64,000 nt of DNA. Source: Taudactylus pleione. Its lineage: Eukaryota > Chordata > Amphibia > Anura > Myobatrachidae. Positions 22,798 to 33,908 of the stretch are shown piece by piece (the stretch's first letter is position 1; every line of letters begins with the position of its first letter). The notes under the pieces were generated by a model. That model made no database searches and was not told where the DNA came from. It saw only the letters and a program-made list of their open reading frames with translations. Location: positions 8,685,501 through 8,749,500 of the forward strand of contig JAUIMM010000088.1 in NCBI GenBank assembly GCA_031769625.1. The letters are read 5' to 3'. Position numbers and translations under genes: made by a program.

Positions 22798-23789
22798 GAA
22801 GAGTCCAAGTGGGGTAAGTCATTTTGCAATGACTTCCCTCAGTTTTTCTAAGAGGTGCAGCATCACAGTGCTTATTCGGATACACTGGGGTACGTCCTGC
22901 AGCATCACAGTGCTTATATAGATACACTGGGGTACGTCCTGCAGCATCACAGTGTGTTACGATCCTCTAGCAATTGCTAGGACCGAGATGGAGGTATTGG
23001 AGATACGAGGCACATCGAAGAACAGTCACAAGCAGAATATTAAAATCATGGCAGTTTACTTCATAAATGATATGGTGGACCTGGAGTGCCAGTACAAACA
23101 CAACATGTCAATGGTGCAGTAAGGAGCTAATACAATAGCACTGTCACAAGCCGTGGCAGCGGCTTGTTTCCCACCGGCTCGGGACCTACACTGACTCAGA
23201 ATCTGGTTCCGCTGATTACCAAGCACCGGGGATGCTGCAGAGAGTGACTCATACTCCATATGCTGCTGATTCGCTGCTCTTCCTATTTGTAGCTTCCAGA
23301 TTCATTCCCCCTTGCCGGTTATAGAGTTTCCTCCTACAGCTCGGTCTGGTTGTTCCAGCTATACTCTGTGATTGTCTACACTTCAGCCGCTGCTTCTATT
23401 TACCACTCTCCGTCTCCCTCCATGCTGCCTTCCAGGCTTCAGCAGGTAGCTCAATTATTCAAGGCTGTTGTTCCACTCTGCTCTGAATGCTGTTAGCTTG
23501 CTGTCTGTTTTCACCATCCACATGCTGTGCTCAGTGTATGCAGGCCCAAGCCTTTGGGTCCGTGCTTTCTCTGTATAATCAGCAGCTACAGCTTTCTCAG
23601 CCCTACTGTGTGTATAAAAACTGTACATTTACACCTGAACTATTCACCATCCACATGCTGTGCTCAGTGTATGCAGGCCCAAGCCTTTGGGTCCATGCTT
23701 CCTCTGTATAATCAGCAGCTACAGTTTTCTCAGCCCTACTGTGTGTAATCAAACTGTACATTTACACCTGAACTATTTTTAGCCTGTGT

Positions 23790-24420
23790 TATCCTGCCCT
23801 CCTGGCAGGCAACTCATCTAGCCAAGAAATCCTGCCCTCCTGGCAGGCAACTCATCTAGCCAAGAAATCCTGCCCTCCTGGCAGGCAACTCATCTAGCCA
23901 AGAAATCCTGCCCTCCTGGCAGGCAACTCATTTAGCCAAGTTATCCTGCCCTCCTGGCAGGCAACTCATCTAGCCAAGAAATCCTGCCCTCCTGGCAGGC
24001 AACTCATCTAGCCAAGAAATCCTGCCCTCCTGGCAGGCAACTCATCTAGCCAAGAAATCCTGCCCTCCTGGCAGGCAACTCATCTAGCCAAGTTATCCTG
24101 CCCTCCTGGCAGGCAACTCATCTAGCCAAGAAATTCTGCCCTCCTGGCAGGCAACTCATCTAGCCAAGTTATCCTGCCCTCCTGGTAGGCAAGTCATCTA
24201 GCCAAGAAATTCTGCCCTCCTGGCAGGCAACTCATCTAGCCAAGAAATCCTGCCCTCCTGGCAGGCAACTCATCTAGCCAAGAAATCCTGCCCTCCTGGC
24301 AGGCAACTCATCTAGCCAAGAAATCCTGCCCTCCTGGCAGGCAACTCATCTAGCCAAGAAATCCTGCCCTCCTGGCAGGCAACTCATCTAACCAAGTTAT
24401 CCTGCCCTCCACGCAGGCTA
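23790..24420. repeat. 38-bp hairpin-forming minisatellite in the LTR-like element
   Basis: About 16 head-to-tail units of 38 bp, each with CCTGCC-CTCCT-GGCAGG, a 6-bp stem with a 5-base loop. Units are nearly identical (GAAAT or GTTAT variants, a few point changes). The last unit is degenerate. Confidence 0.92.
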
Positions 24421-24524
24421 CTCTACAAACCAAGTTTTCCTGCCTTATCTGGTGAGACACTTTTCCATAACAAACACAGTCAATAGAATATCCTGCAGAC
24501 TTACAGCCCAAACTAAAGTTGTTG

Positions 24525-24745
24525 AATGGCCAGGCGGCCTAGTTGACAGCGATGCTTGAAACGTGGTTTAGAAGCAGGATTGCTGGATGGCCTGGAGGGC
24601 CTAGTAGACAGCGATGCTTGAAACATGGTGTAGAAGCATGAGCGCTGGATGGCCTGGAGGGCCTAGTAGACATCGATGCTTGAAACGTGGTGTAGAAGCA
24701 GGATAGCTGTATGGCCTGGAGGGCCCTGTAGACAGCAGTGCTTGA
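24525..24745. repeat. tandem repeat of about 62 bp
   Basis: Four units containing GATGGCCTGGAGGGCCTAGT and GATGCTTGAAAC. They lie in the LTR-like element. Confidence 0.8.
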
Positions 24746-25505
24746 ACCCGGGGTACTTGGGTCACTTAGAAGCCGGTGAGTAGAGTACACACAGCATGTA
24801 CAGATTATAACTGGAAGTCTAGATGCACAGAAAGCAAGTTGCATAACCAAAAGTTCCACATGAAAACTCTATAGCCGACAGGGCGGCGACAGTCCAGGAA
24901 GTTCAAATAGGAACAGCTGCCAATCAGGCAACACTAGGAGGAAACATATGAAATCCTCTGACGTCTGGGCCTCCTAGCAACCGGCAACCTAGAAACATGG
25001 CCAGGAGCAGGAGGAATACTGGCAGGAGACAAGTCCTGGACTGGACTTGTAACACAGTGCTTATTCGGATACACTGGGGTACATCCTGCAGCATCACAGT
25101 GCTTATATAGATACACTGGGGTACGGAAGCGTACACTGGGGTATGGTCTGCAGCATCACAGTGCTTATATGGATACACTGGTGTACAGAAACATACACTG
25201 GGGTACGGCCTGCAGCGTCACAGTGCTTATATAGATACACTGGGGTACGGCAAGCAGCATCACAGTGCTTATATGGATACACTGGTGTACAGAAACATAC
25301 ACTGGGGTACGGCCTGCAGCGTCACAGTGCTTATATGGATACACTGGGGTATGGCCTGCAGCATCACAGTGCTTATATAGATACACTGGGGTACGGAAGC
25401 ATTCACTGGGGTACGGCCTGCAGCATCACAGAGCTTATATGGATACACTGGGGTGGGTACGGCCTGCAGAGTCACAGTGCTTATTTGGGTACACTGGAGT
25501 ATAGG

Positions 25506-25742
25506 ACAAAAAAAAATCTACTTTTTAATTTTATTTTTTTAACTTATTTTTTTTTTTATTTAAACTTTCCTTGAATTTTTTTACAGCCCCTGGATGGACA
25601 GCACAATTCTGGAAGGACAGCACAGCACACCCCTGGATGGATAGCAAACTGGATGGACAGCACACCCCTGTATGGACAGCACACCCCTGGATGAACATAA
25701 CATCCCTGGGCACACTCCTGGATGGACAGCACAGCACACACT
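25506..25742. repeat. short tandem region rich in GGATGGACAGCACA
   Basis: Degenerate repeats of CCCTGGATGGACAGCACA follow a T-rich stretch. This creates minus-strand ORFs without recognisable domains. Confidence 0.55.
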
Positions 25743-26299
25743 GGGCCTGATTCATTAAGGATCGCTATTGCTAAGGTGTTCACAGATGGCCGATTGTTGC
25801 GTACTGTGCATGTGTATGAATTGCAGTGCGCATGCGTGAAGGCACCATTGCGATTGCATTGCAATCACACAGACCACGGAGAGCCATTGCAGAGTGATTG
25901 ACAGGCAGTGGGCATTTGGGGGTGGTGACTGGGGAGTGGGCGGAGAAACGCAGGTGTATCTGGCCATTTGAACACAGTTGCATGGGCATGCATAAATTAT
26001 CTAGTGTGATTGCATGGGCAACTTGAGTGCTTACTGCATGCAACGAGGTTAGCAATTAAGTAAGGTCAGGGCTGCTGTAATTCTGCGGGGGGGGGGGGCG
26101 ATGGTATTCGATGTTACCAATGTTTATGGAGGTTTCCAAGGTATTACGGATGTGAGATAGCGGTAGTGGGAGGCAGTGGGCATCTCTACTTTGGCAGTGA
26201 AACAGCATTGTGATAGCATTCATTAGCATATTTTTGCAGCAGAACTGCGTGCAATTACGGAGCTGCGATCGCAACAGCGATCCTTAATGAATCATGCCC
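25743..26299. mobile_element. Harbinger MITE (GATTCATTAAGGATCGC type)
   Basis: The inverted ends GGGCCTGATTCATTAAGG and GGGCATGATTCATTAAGG (other strand) differ at one position. Flanks are ACT and ACA, an imperfect 3-bp duplication. It contains a G homopolymer at about 26087-26097. Confidence 0.75.
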
Positions 26300-26368
26300 A
26301 CAGCCTGGACAGCACAGCCCTCCCTGCACGTAGACTCAGCAACAAATGGCGCAGATCACCGCGGCAAG

Positions 26369-27759
26369 CAGGGGCTGGCTGGCAACTTTTCGCCTGGGGG
26401 GCAAATGCATGCAGGCGGCCCTGGCAGAGGGGTAGCGTGTAGCCAGGGTGCCCGAAGAACATGCGTGCTACGGCGCCCCCCCCTCAAGTGTTCCAGGGAG
26501 GAGGCGGGTCCATATGGGATTAATGTAAAGTAAAAATAAAGATTAGGAACAGCCCATATGCAGTGCCCCCCTGTGCCCTTATGCAGGCCTCCAGTAGTGC
26601 CCCCAGTAGTGATCCCCCTATGCAGTGCCCCTTATACAGTGCCCCCAGTAGTGGTCCTCCCTGTGCAGTGCCCCTTATATAGTGCCCCCATTAGTGGTAC
26701 CCCCTATGCAGTGCTCCTTATATAGTGCCCCCAGTAGCAGTCCACACCCCAGCAGTGCCCCCAATAGTTGTAACCCTTATGCAGTGCCCCTTAAATAGTG
26801 GTCCCAGTTGTAGTCTCCCCCCTATGCAGTACCCCCAGTATTGGCCTTTTTATAGAGCCCCCAGCAGTGGTCCCTCGATGCAGTGCCCCCAGTGGTAGTC
26901 CCCTCACCCCTATGTAGTGCCCCTAGTAGTAGTCCCCTCCCCCCTATGCAGTGCCCCTAGTACTTGTAACCTCCCCTTGTAGTGCCCCTAGTAGTAGTAG
27001 TCCCCCCTTGTAATAGTAGTCCCCCCCCTTGTAGTGCCCCCAGTAGTAGTCACCCCAGTTGTAGTCCCCCCCTTGAAGTGCCCCCAGTTTTAATTCCCAG
27101 TAGTGGTCCCTCCTAGTAGTGCCCCCCCCCCTGTAGTGCCCTCAGTAGTGATCTCCCCCTTTTAGTACCCCCAGTAGTGGCCTCCCTCTTGTAGTGCCCC
27201 CAGTAGTAGTCCCTCCCTCTTGTAGTGCCCCCAGTCCAGTAGTGGTTCCCCCCTTGTATTGCCCCCAGTAGTAGTAGTCCCCCCCTTGCAGTGCCTCCAG
27301 TAGTGGTTGCCCCCTTGTGGTTCCCCCAGTAGAGGTCTCCCCATTGTAGTGCCAGCCTCCCCCCCAGTAGACACACGTAATAAAAAAAACACTTACCTGA
27401 ATCCCCGCTCCCGCCATCGCCATCCGCTCCTCCGTCTGTCCTTCCCGGGCATTATGGGAGAGACGTCATATGATGTCATGACACCTCTCCCATTGCCCAC
27501 TGCGGAAGATGGAAGATGGAACGGCTCCTGCAGTGGGCGCAGCAGCAGCTAATGAGAGTCTGAGACTCTCATTGGCTGCTGCTTACAACAAACACACAGC
27601 TGCCGGAGCCGGCGACTGTGTGTTTGTCACTTGTGTAGCGCTGACCGAACTCCGTCTGGTCAGCGCTACACACGTGGTGCAGTCTGTGTCACAGTGACAC
27701 AGACTGCCCGCAGCCCAGGGGGCACATGGCACCCTGCCCCCCGGCCCAGCCCGCCACTG
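26369..27759. mobile_element. nonautonomous hAT element with perfect 8-bp duplication
   Basis: Flanks GCGGCAAG are identical on both sides (26361-26368 and 27760-27767). The ends are CAGGGGCTGGCTGG and, from the other strand, CAGTGGCGGGCTGG. More than half of the element is a degenerate tandem array (unit like CAGTGCCCCCAGTAGTGGTC, about 26560-27350). It also contains a perfect-looking GC-rich fold-back region near 27540-27710. No transposase. Confidence 0.85.
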
Positions 27760-27767
27760 GCGGCAAG

Positions 27768-27946
27768 GGAATTATATGTAATCCAAATCCCATGAGAATC
27801 AGACGCGGGGTTGAGGACGTTTTGCCTCATTTTGGATTCTAAGTCAGATGGGAAAACCCGAGCCTGACGTGGATCCTGCTCAGAATCCCTATGTTCGGGC
27901 GTGCCCGGTTCTCTGAGAACTGGACCCGCTCATCCCTAAAGAAAAG
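27768..27946. mobile_element. hAT-like terminal fragment
   Basis: It ends with GGACCCGCTCATCCCTA, a terminus type seen in hAT elements (TAGGGATGAGCG on the other strand). Only one end is visible; the rest would lie left of the inserted element at 26369. Confidence 0.4.
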
Positions 27947-28119
27947 GGTAGAGAAAAACTGCTTGTACTGCATGTCTTTAAAGTATTGTAAGTATTGAGT
28001 TCTGTTTTTTGTCAATTAGTCTGTATTACCTTTCAAAAAAATTATTTAAGTTCTTAAAATAAAAAATATTCCACAAACTTTATCTAAACAAATGTCACAA
28101 AGGTATGTACTGTAGATAG

Positions 28120-28440
28120 AATCCCAGAGGTGACCATCCTGATGGTTAGAATACCGGCAGCAGAATTCCGACAGTCAAAATACAGACAAATTCCGATGGA
28201 AAATATTAGGGTTAGGGTTAGAGTTAGACACTAGGGGGAGGGTTAGGCTGCATTAGAGGACAGTTAAGGTTATGCTGCCGAAGGGTATGGTCAGGGATAG
28301 GCTGCCAAAAGGGACGGTAAAGATAAGGCTTCAGGAGGGGTGGGTTAGGGTTAGACTACTCACTAAAATTCATCTGCATTTTGACCATTGGGATTCCTCT
28401 GCCATTACTGTGTCCATCTGGATAGTCACTGCTGGGATAT
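28120..28440. repeat. telomere-like dispersed repeat
   Basis: Degenerate TTAGGGTTAGGGTTAG runs inside sequence with GAATACCGGCAGCAGAATTC-type motifs. Same family as 4360-5090 and 62590-63180. Confidence 0.6.
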
Positions 28441-28727
28441 TGCACCCAACCCTTCACAAAGATGAACAATATGCTGCAATTTCTTAAAATAAAAGGAAAT
28501 GAAAACTGTAGCTGCAGAACTCACTCATACTATCATGTAATCAGCTTCTCGGGGAAGACTTCAAACCTGGACAGAATTTTAATCAGATTGATCCCCTTCC
28601 TGTTGTATAACTTGACTTTTAATAGAGAGCTTTTAAACACACTTTCTGTACCCCCACACCCATCTGACCCCTCCTGGTGACTTTTCACTGAGGGGAAATT
28701 TTATCAAGCTTTGGGGAGCGATAAAGT

Positions 28728-29260
28728 GGACCTCATTCAGAGGCGGTCGTTAATTGCAAGCGATCGCCCTGGATCAGGACGGCCGCTTGCATCCTGAACG
28801 ACCGCCTCCTTGTTGATCGCTAAGCTGTGGGTTAACACCCACAGCTCTAGCGACTGACATGGGTGATGGTCGCGATGGTCAAGACCACCCACAGCTTAAC
28901 GACCGACCAGCTTGATCACCATCGCGACCATCGGTGCTTACGACCAGACCCTAAGGCACTCGTAAGCCCCAGGGAACTTCCTGCTCTGATCGAGCAGGAA
29001 GCTGCCCACTGACATCAGCAATGATGTCAGTGGGGTTGCCCCCAAACGGCAAGCGTTCCGGCGGGAACGCCTCCGTTTGGGCAGACACGCCCCCTGCACG
29101 CCTCCCAAACGGGGCGAGCTGTCACTCACCATCGGCAGCTCGCCCCGTGTGCTGCGAGACCCCTAGCGACGGAGCCGGCTCCGTCGTGCGCATGCCCAGT
29201 GGGGCAACATCAAGTCGGTTGCGAGTGCTCTGCGCTTGCGACCGACTCTGAATGACCCCC
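28728..29260. mobile_element. Harbinger MITE, GC-rich, near complete
   Basis: It begins GGACCTCATTCAGAGGCGG and ends CGACTCTGAATGACCCC. It resembles 63239-63750 (reversed segments with GTGGGTTAACACCCACAGC and GCTTCCTGCTC-like blocks). The target duplication is unclear. Confidence 0.7.
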
Positions 29261-29386
29261 ACAGTACCAACTAATCAGCTTCTAATCATACTTTCCAACA
29301 CTCCCTGAATGTCAGGAAAACTTCCTGAAATAATAACAATCTTCCTGATTGCACTTTACCCACATTATGTAGCTTTTAGGCACTAA

Positions 29387-29685
29387 AGGTGGGTACACAC
29401 GGTACGATGAGTACCCACCTATGCGATGGACAATCCGAGGGCCGACATATAGAGTGGTCCCTACACATGGGGCGATCCGGTGCCCGACCACCCGATATGC
29501 CACTGCATGGGATCGTCAGATGATTTGCCAAATCTTTTCACCGTGCACAAAGATCTGGCGAAGTGATGAACGACCCCACGGGAGCACGCAATACACTATA
29601 TCATGCATACACATGGAACAATATAGCTGTTTTATCGTTCCAATGCGTCGGACGGTCAGTTATATCATTCTGTGTGTAGGGGCCT
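29387..29685. mobile_element. Harbinger-type MITE (AGGTGGGTACACAC ends)
   Basis: The left end AGGTGGGTACACACGG follows TAA. The right end reads, on the other strand, AGGCCCCTACACACAG and is followed by TTA. Decayed relative to 39237 and 51573. Confidence 0.6.
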
Positions 29686-29725
29686 TTAGAATAAAAGAAA
29701 ATCAGAGATACTGTATATACAATCA

Positions 29726-29924
29726 AGGAGTCTATGTACAAAGCAGTGATAAGTGACAGAGTGAAAAGTGATAAGTCTGTTATAAGTGCCAGCCAATCAG
29801 CTCCCAACTGTAATTTTTCAAACACAGCCTGTGAGATGACAGTTGGAAGCTGATTGTCTGGCACTTATCACAGACTTATCACTTTTCACTCTGTCACTTA
29901 TCACTGCTTAGTACATAGACCCCT
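29726..29924. mobile_element. fold-back (palindromic) MITE, about 200 bp
   Basis: Nearly the whole element is one inverted repeat: GTGATAAGTGACAGAGTGAA on the left is answered by TTCACTCTGTCACTTATCAC on the right, with a short centre near TTCAAACACAGCCTGTGAGA. The ends are AGGAGTCTATGTAC and AGGGGTCTATGTAC (other strand). Confidence 0.8.
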
Positions 29925-29972
29925 AAATGAGATAATCAGGGCCATTTCCCTGTATTGGTTGTTAGGCACCAT

Positions 29973-30616
29973 GGGTTCAATTTACTAAGCCTTTGATGGA
30001 GATAAAGTGAACGGAGATAAAGTCCCAACCAATCAGCTTCTAACTGCCATTTTTCAAACACAGCCTGTGACATGGCAGTTAGGAGCTGATTGGTTGGGAC
30101 TTTATCTTTGGGCCTGATTCACTACCGTACGCAACTGCGAATATGCACACAATCGTCCGATTATTTTGCACTGCGCATGCGTACGCATCACAGTGCGTGA
30201 ACTGGCTGCTGCGATCAGAACTGGATCACATAGGCTACACAGACCCATCGCAGAGTGATTGACAGGAAGTGCTATTTGTGGGTGGTGATGGGGGATGGTC
30301 AGGGAAACGCAGGCGTGCCACTGCGTTTGCACGCTGTTGCAGGGGCGTACATAAATACGCAGTGTGAGGTCTCATAGCGTGCCTGATTGTACTCGATTGT
30401 ACCGATGGTTTTGCAGTCTTACTAAACAGCACGTGTGTGTGCTGAGTAAAGTGGGTGTCCCTGTGCAGTGCTGCGAGGGCATTACGATCGCAATGTATTA
30501 GCAATGGATTAGCATACTATCGCAGTTGAACTGCATGCGTAATTGCAATTGCATATGGTAGTGAATCAGGCCCTCTGTTCACTTTATCTCCATCCAAGGC
30601 TTAGTAAATAGACCCC
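29973..30616. mobile_element. fold-back MITE split by a nested Harbinger MITE
   Basis: The outer arms are GGGTTCAATTTACTAAGCC and, from the other strand, GGGGTCTATTTACTAAGCC. Internally, AACCAATCAGCTTCTAACTG pairs with its complement. A second element (30110-30573) sits in the right arm. Confidence 0.75.
30110..30573. mobile_element. Harbinger MITE nested in fold-back MITE
   Basis: The ends GGGCCTGATTCACTACCGTA and GGGCCTGATTCACTACCATA (other strand) are matched over at least 19 of 20 positions. It is inserted in the arm of 29973-30616. Flanking triplets TTT/TCT are not a clean duplication. Confidence 0.75.
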
Positions 30617-30755
30617 AATGATCCTTATGGCTATATGCATTCTCAAACAAAGTTTCTTGTGGCCACTTATATGGAATCACATGTGAGTAGAACACAACAC
30701 TTGAACAAATAAATATATTGCTTCCAGTTAACAGAGTTCCATTTAATACACCCAT

Positions 30756-31360
30756 ACAAAGGCAGCACAGCTGGTGTCACTGGCGTAACTACTGTAGGTG
30801 CAGGTGCGGCTACTATGGGGCCCAGACCACCTCCAGGGCCCGGCCCTCCCCCTGCACCTATGGTGCCAGGCCAGCCGTGGTCGCAACCTCCTTCAGCAGT
30901 AGTGTGCGCACATCTGCCCTTCCGGTCGGCTCTGCCTTCATCTGTCCTCACTGACTAATATTGGGAGGAGGCGTGGCTGTGATCCTGGGATGTCCCAGCA
31001 GGCTCAGCAAGTCTCCTCCCAGCATCAGTCAGTGAAGAAAGATGGAGCTGACCTGGAAAGGAGATGTGCCTGCCCTGACAAGCAGCACACTGCTGAACGA
31101 GGACGCAACCACGGAGCAGAGGTAAGTCACGGAGGGAGAAGGGAGGAGTGTGGGGGAGGGGGGAGAGCAGGGGTGGACCTAGGGAGGCCTGTGAAAATTT
31201 TGCCCCGGAGCCTAGTTACGCCCCTGGCTGGTGTAATGGTTAGCATTACTGCCATAAGGAACTGAGGGCATGAGTTTGAATCTCATACGGCTCTAACTGT
31301 GTGAAGTTTGTATATTCTCCCTGTGATTGCGTGGGTTTTCTCCCACCATCTACAAATATC
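30756..31360 (+). mobile_element. tRNA-derived SINE (V-SINE-like), split by hAT MITE
   Basis: The pieces 30756-30777 and 31227-31360 form one SINE. The first piece reads GGCAGCACAGCTGGTGT. The second has a box A-like region (GGTGTAATGGTTAGC), a box B-like GAGTTTGAATCTC and then TGCGTGGGTTTTCTCCCACC, a core typical of vertebrate V-SINEs. An Alu-like or functional tRNA origin is unlikely because the tRNA fold is not complete. Confidence 0.65.
30778..31226. mobile_element. hAT MITE inserted in the SINE, perfect 8-bp duplication
   Basis: Flanked on both sides by GCTGGTGT (30770-30777 and 31227-31234). The ends are CACTGGCGTAACTA and, on the other strand, CAGGGGCGTAACTA. Same terminus type as 5878-6301. 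No transposase. Confidence 0.9.
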
Positions 31361-31606
31361 AGGGCTGTAGCTAGGGTAGTGCGGCCGGTGCCATGGCACA
31401 GGGCACCACAGGTAAGGGGGTGCTGTTTGGGCCAGTCAAATTTCTGTTTATTATCATTCTTGCTTGTAGCTTCCTCTTATTTTATCCCCAGTATCTCTTG
31501 GCCCATCCCCATGAAGCCATTCCCCTTTTTTGGGTGCATTATGTCCCTTTGATAAATGAGGGGGGCGCCAATGCTCTTTCTGGCACAGGGCACCAAAAAG
31601 TCTAGA
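31361..31606. mobile_element. hAT-type MITE fragment (CAGGGCTGTAGCTAGGG)
   Basis: The left end CAGGGCTGTAGCTAGGG is of hAT type. Inside, GGCACAGGGCACCA appears near both sides. The right end is decayed (AAAAAGTCTAGACCTT). Confidence 0.45.
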
Positions 31607-32114
31607 CCTTTCATGAGACTGAACATAGCACTTATCTTCACTTGCTGTCCTTATCTGTAGTTGAGGGACATTAGGTCTCTGTAAATACAAATGATTCCAA
31701 ACAGGCACTTTCTAAAAGCAATCTCTGCCAAATACAGACATTTTCCAGACTGTCGATGTAGATTTAGCCTAGCCACCCCCTGGGGTACTGGCACAGAATG
31801 AGCCCCCGCTATTTATTTATATACAGTAAGTCACTGGCCTTCCAAGTTATGCCCAGTGTTCGGAAATGAGAGTCTCTGCGGTCTGGAGACGGTGGACTGT
31901 GATGGATCCAGCTGCCAATTCTGATCAGATAAGCCTGCTAACTATTCTTCCTTGTGAGCAGATTTTAATTAGCGTTTTTTTCTTATATTAACTTTTATTG
32001 ATTTTAGTCAGAAAACAGAACAGTAAAATAAAAAGGGGATACAGAAAAGGAGAAGGGAAGGGGAGAGCAATGTTTAAGGGATGCACTGATCCCACACAGA
32101 TACCAGGCATAACA
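31607..32114. other. no recognised gene
   Basis: Nothing recognised. Confidence 0.3.
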
Positions 32115-32290
32115 ATACATCATATAGCACAGGGGTATTCAATATGCAGCCCTCCAGCTGCTGTGGAACTACACATCCCAGGATGCCCTGCCATAGTTTT
32201 AGCATGACCTCATAGCAAAACTGGCACAGGACATGCTGGGATTTGTAGTTACACGGCAGCTGGAGAGCCGCATGTTAAATAACCCTCAAA
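32115..32290. mobile_element. short hAT-type MITE (CAGGGGTATTCAA)
   Basis: The left part CAGGGGTATTCAATATGC with CCCTCCAGCTGCTGTGGAAC is mirrored by the right part, which reads GAGGGTTATTTAACATGC with CTCTCCAGCTGCCGTG on the other strand. Inner segments ACTACACATCCCAGGATG and CATGCTGGGATTTGTAG are inverted versions of each other. Confidence 0.65.
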
Positions 32291-32602
32291 TAGTATGTCA
32301 TAATAAAGAGACAGCTCTTCCAGGGAAACAGACACATACACAGAAAAAGACAAAGGGCCTGAAGGTAAGGAAAAAAGCCAAAAATGCAGGACTTGGCTTT
32401 TACCAGGGCAGTCTGTGACATATCCATGCCTAAAGGTTTTAATAAATGGTTGTTATTTTAAGGATAATGCTCTAGTGGAGCCTATCTTTTCTTGATATAT
32501 GCAGCCACCGGCACGGCCTATTGGAAGCTACAGTAGGAGGGAACCGGCTTGATGATCAGATACATTTTTTTTAATGAGAATTATAAGTTAATTGTGAACT
32601 TA

Positions 32603-33200
32603 GGGCCCGATTCAGAGCCGCTCGTAAGCGGCCGCTCGTTCGTTCCGAGCGATGTTCGCACATATGCGCATGTGTATGGGTTGTAATGCGCATGCGCCAA
32701 CCAGTCAGTGCGGTTGGAAATCGTGTGCTCGCAAAACAACGAGAGCCTGCTAATTTGAGTGACAGAATGAGGCGTTTGTGGGTGGTAACAGGGGAAGGTG
32801 CTTGAAAACGGGGAGTGGAGATCCGAACGCAGGCGTGCCAAAAGGTCAAAACGGGCGTTTAATGGGAGTGCATAATTTACAAAGCAGCGTCATCGACCAC
32901 ATCACTTGGTTGTCTTTTAGCCTGAACTGCTCGCATAATTGCGGTAGGAAAATGCTACCACAAGAATTGCGAGCAGTTCATACGCCTTTCGATGTACTCG
33001 ATTAATCTAATAAATAGCGGAGATGACGTATGATGCGAGCGGCCAAGGGGCGTCTTTACAAAATAGAGAGCGCATGTTTCGTTCGCTCGTTCAGACATAG
33101 AGGCGTCAACAGACCGCAAAGAGCGAGCGCTCAATTTAAATAGCCAGCCCCTTTTTCAGAATGAGCGTCCGCAAATAGCGTCTGGCTCTGAATCAGGCCC
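32603..33200. mobile_element. Harbinger MITE, perfect TTA duplication
   Basis: TTA flanks both sides (32600-32602 and 33201-33203). The ends are GGGCCCGATTCAGAGCC and GGGCCTGATTCAGAGCC (other strand). Near the right end, CTCAATTTAAATAGCC matches sequence just inside the end of the Myb-gene element at about 2834-2850, which supports common descent. Confidence 0.88.
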
Positions 33201-33547
33201 TTAGCTAGTTCAAATGCTATCAGTGTCCTATTAATGGGGAATTTGTCTATGGAAATCCCCAGCTGACGATAAGTGCAAAAGTGAAAAGCCAGTGGTGTAG
33301 CCAGATTTTGGGATGAAGGGAAGATAGATAAATAGGTCACCTGGGCCAATCCAGACTATGATATAATGAAGTTGCATTCTCAGTATAATACATTGGTGTC
33401 AGTCATACAAATGTCCTCATACCTTCTCACATGCCCTTTATAATGCCCATATTCCCACCATTCATTTTACATGGCATCAAACCTGATTGAAGTTCTAATT
33501 AAACTATCTGCTGTTGGATGAGTTTGATGACATGACGTACCGTACTC

Positions 33548-33908
33548 ATACTTGCCGACATTTGCCTTTTCCTCCCCAGGAGAAGCCCGGGGAGGAGAAG
33601 CAGGTGGGAGGTGTTGGGGGCAGAGCTGGACGGGTCACATCATTTAGCCCCGCCCCCTTACAACAATTTGCTGCGAACGGTGCATATTTAAATAAGGGAA
33701 GTGCCCAAATGACGCGTTTCTCATAGAATCGCATCATTGGGTCATGCCCCCTACTCGCGGGCCCGCCGGTCCGCAAGAAAATTCTTATTTTGCCCACTTC
33801 ACTAGAAAGTGGGCAGAATGCGGGAGAAGTGCCTACCCTTCCAGGGGTGCGGGGGATTACCCAAAAAATCGGGATCCTCCCGCGACTTCCGGGAGGGTAG
33901 GCATGTAT
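33548..33908. mobile_element. unclassified MITE (CATACTTGCC ends)
   Basis: The inverted ends are CATACTTGCCGAC and, on the other strand, CATACATGCCTAC. Related to 5275-5500 and, more distantly, to 42661-43045 and 43098-43469. Confidence 0.6.

Larger units (their letters stand above)
18675..22860 (-). mobile_element. hAT transposon relic, copy 1
   Basis: The 3' terminus is TAGAGATGTG at 18675, next to repeated TTTTGGATCTGGATTTGG motifs. The same end, inverted, closes copy 2 at 62380. Between end and transposase lie blocks shared with copy 2, for example the segment with TGGCACATCTAGGAA and the GGGCAGCTGACATTGC segment. Insertions into this copy are a Harbinger MITE (19375-20030) and a SINE/LINE tail (21806-21955). 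The 5' half was not found; sequence beyond 22860 is a minisatellite. Confidence 0.65.
22955..25054. mobile_element. solo-LTR-like element, 2.1 kb, 5-bp duplication CAGTG
   Basis: It begins TGTTAC and ends GTAACA, with CAGTG on both sides (22950-22954 and 25055-25059). TG...CA ends with a 5-bp duplication are the mark of LTR integration. No gag or pol sequence is inside, so this fits a solo LTR left after recombination. Internal parts are a 131-bp tandem duplication (23514-23776) with a TATAAAA at about 23617, a 38-bp minisatellite and four units of about 62 bp. LTR family not determined; a short-terminal-repeat DNA element is the alternative. Confidence 0.65.
22862..25505. repeat. 42-bp minisatellite, split by an LTR insertion
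   Basis: The unit is 42 bp and includes CAGCATCACAGTGCTTATAT and GATACACTGGGGTACGG. About two copies lie at 22862-22954 and about ten at 25055-25505, with the 2.1-kb LTR-like element between. Because 42 is a multiple of 3, apparent ORFs appear on both strands. Confidence 0.9.

Noticed and set aside
23790..24420. Regular 38-bp repeats with internal hairpin, like a CRISPR array
   Set aside because: Units follow each other without spacers, the window is eukaryotic, and the array lies in an LTR-like element. It is a minisatellite.
25143..25574. 143-codon repetitive ORF
   Set aside because: Produced by the 42-bp minisatellite; equivalent ORFs exist on the other strand.
31230..31300. Functional tRNA gene
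   Set aside because: Box A and box B are recognisable, but the cloverleaf is incomplete and the sequence continues into a V-SINE core.
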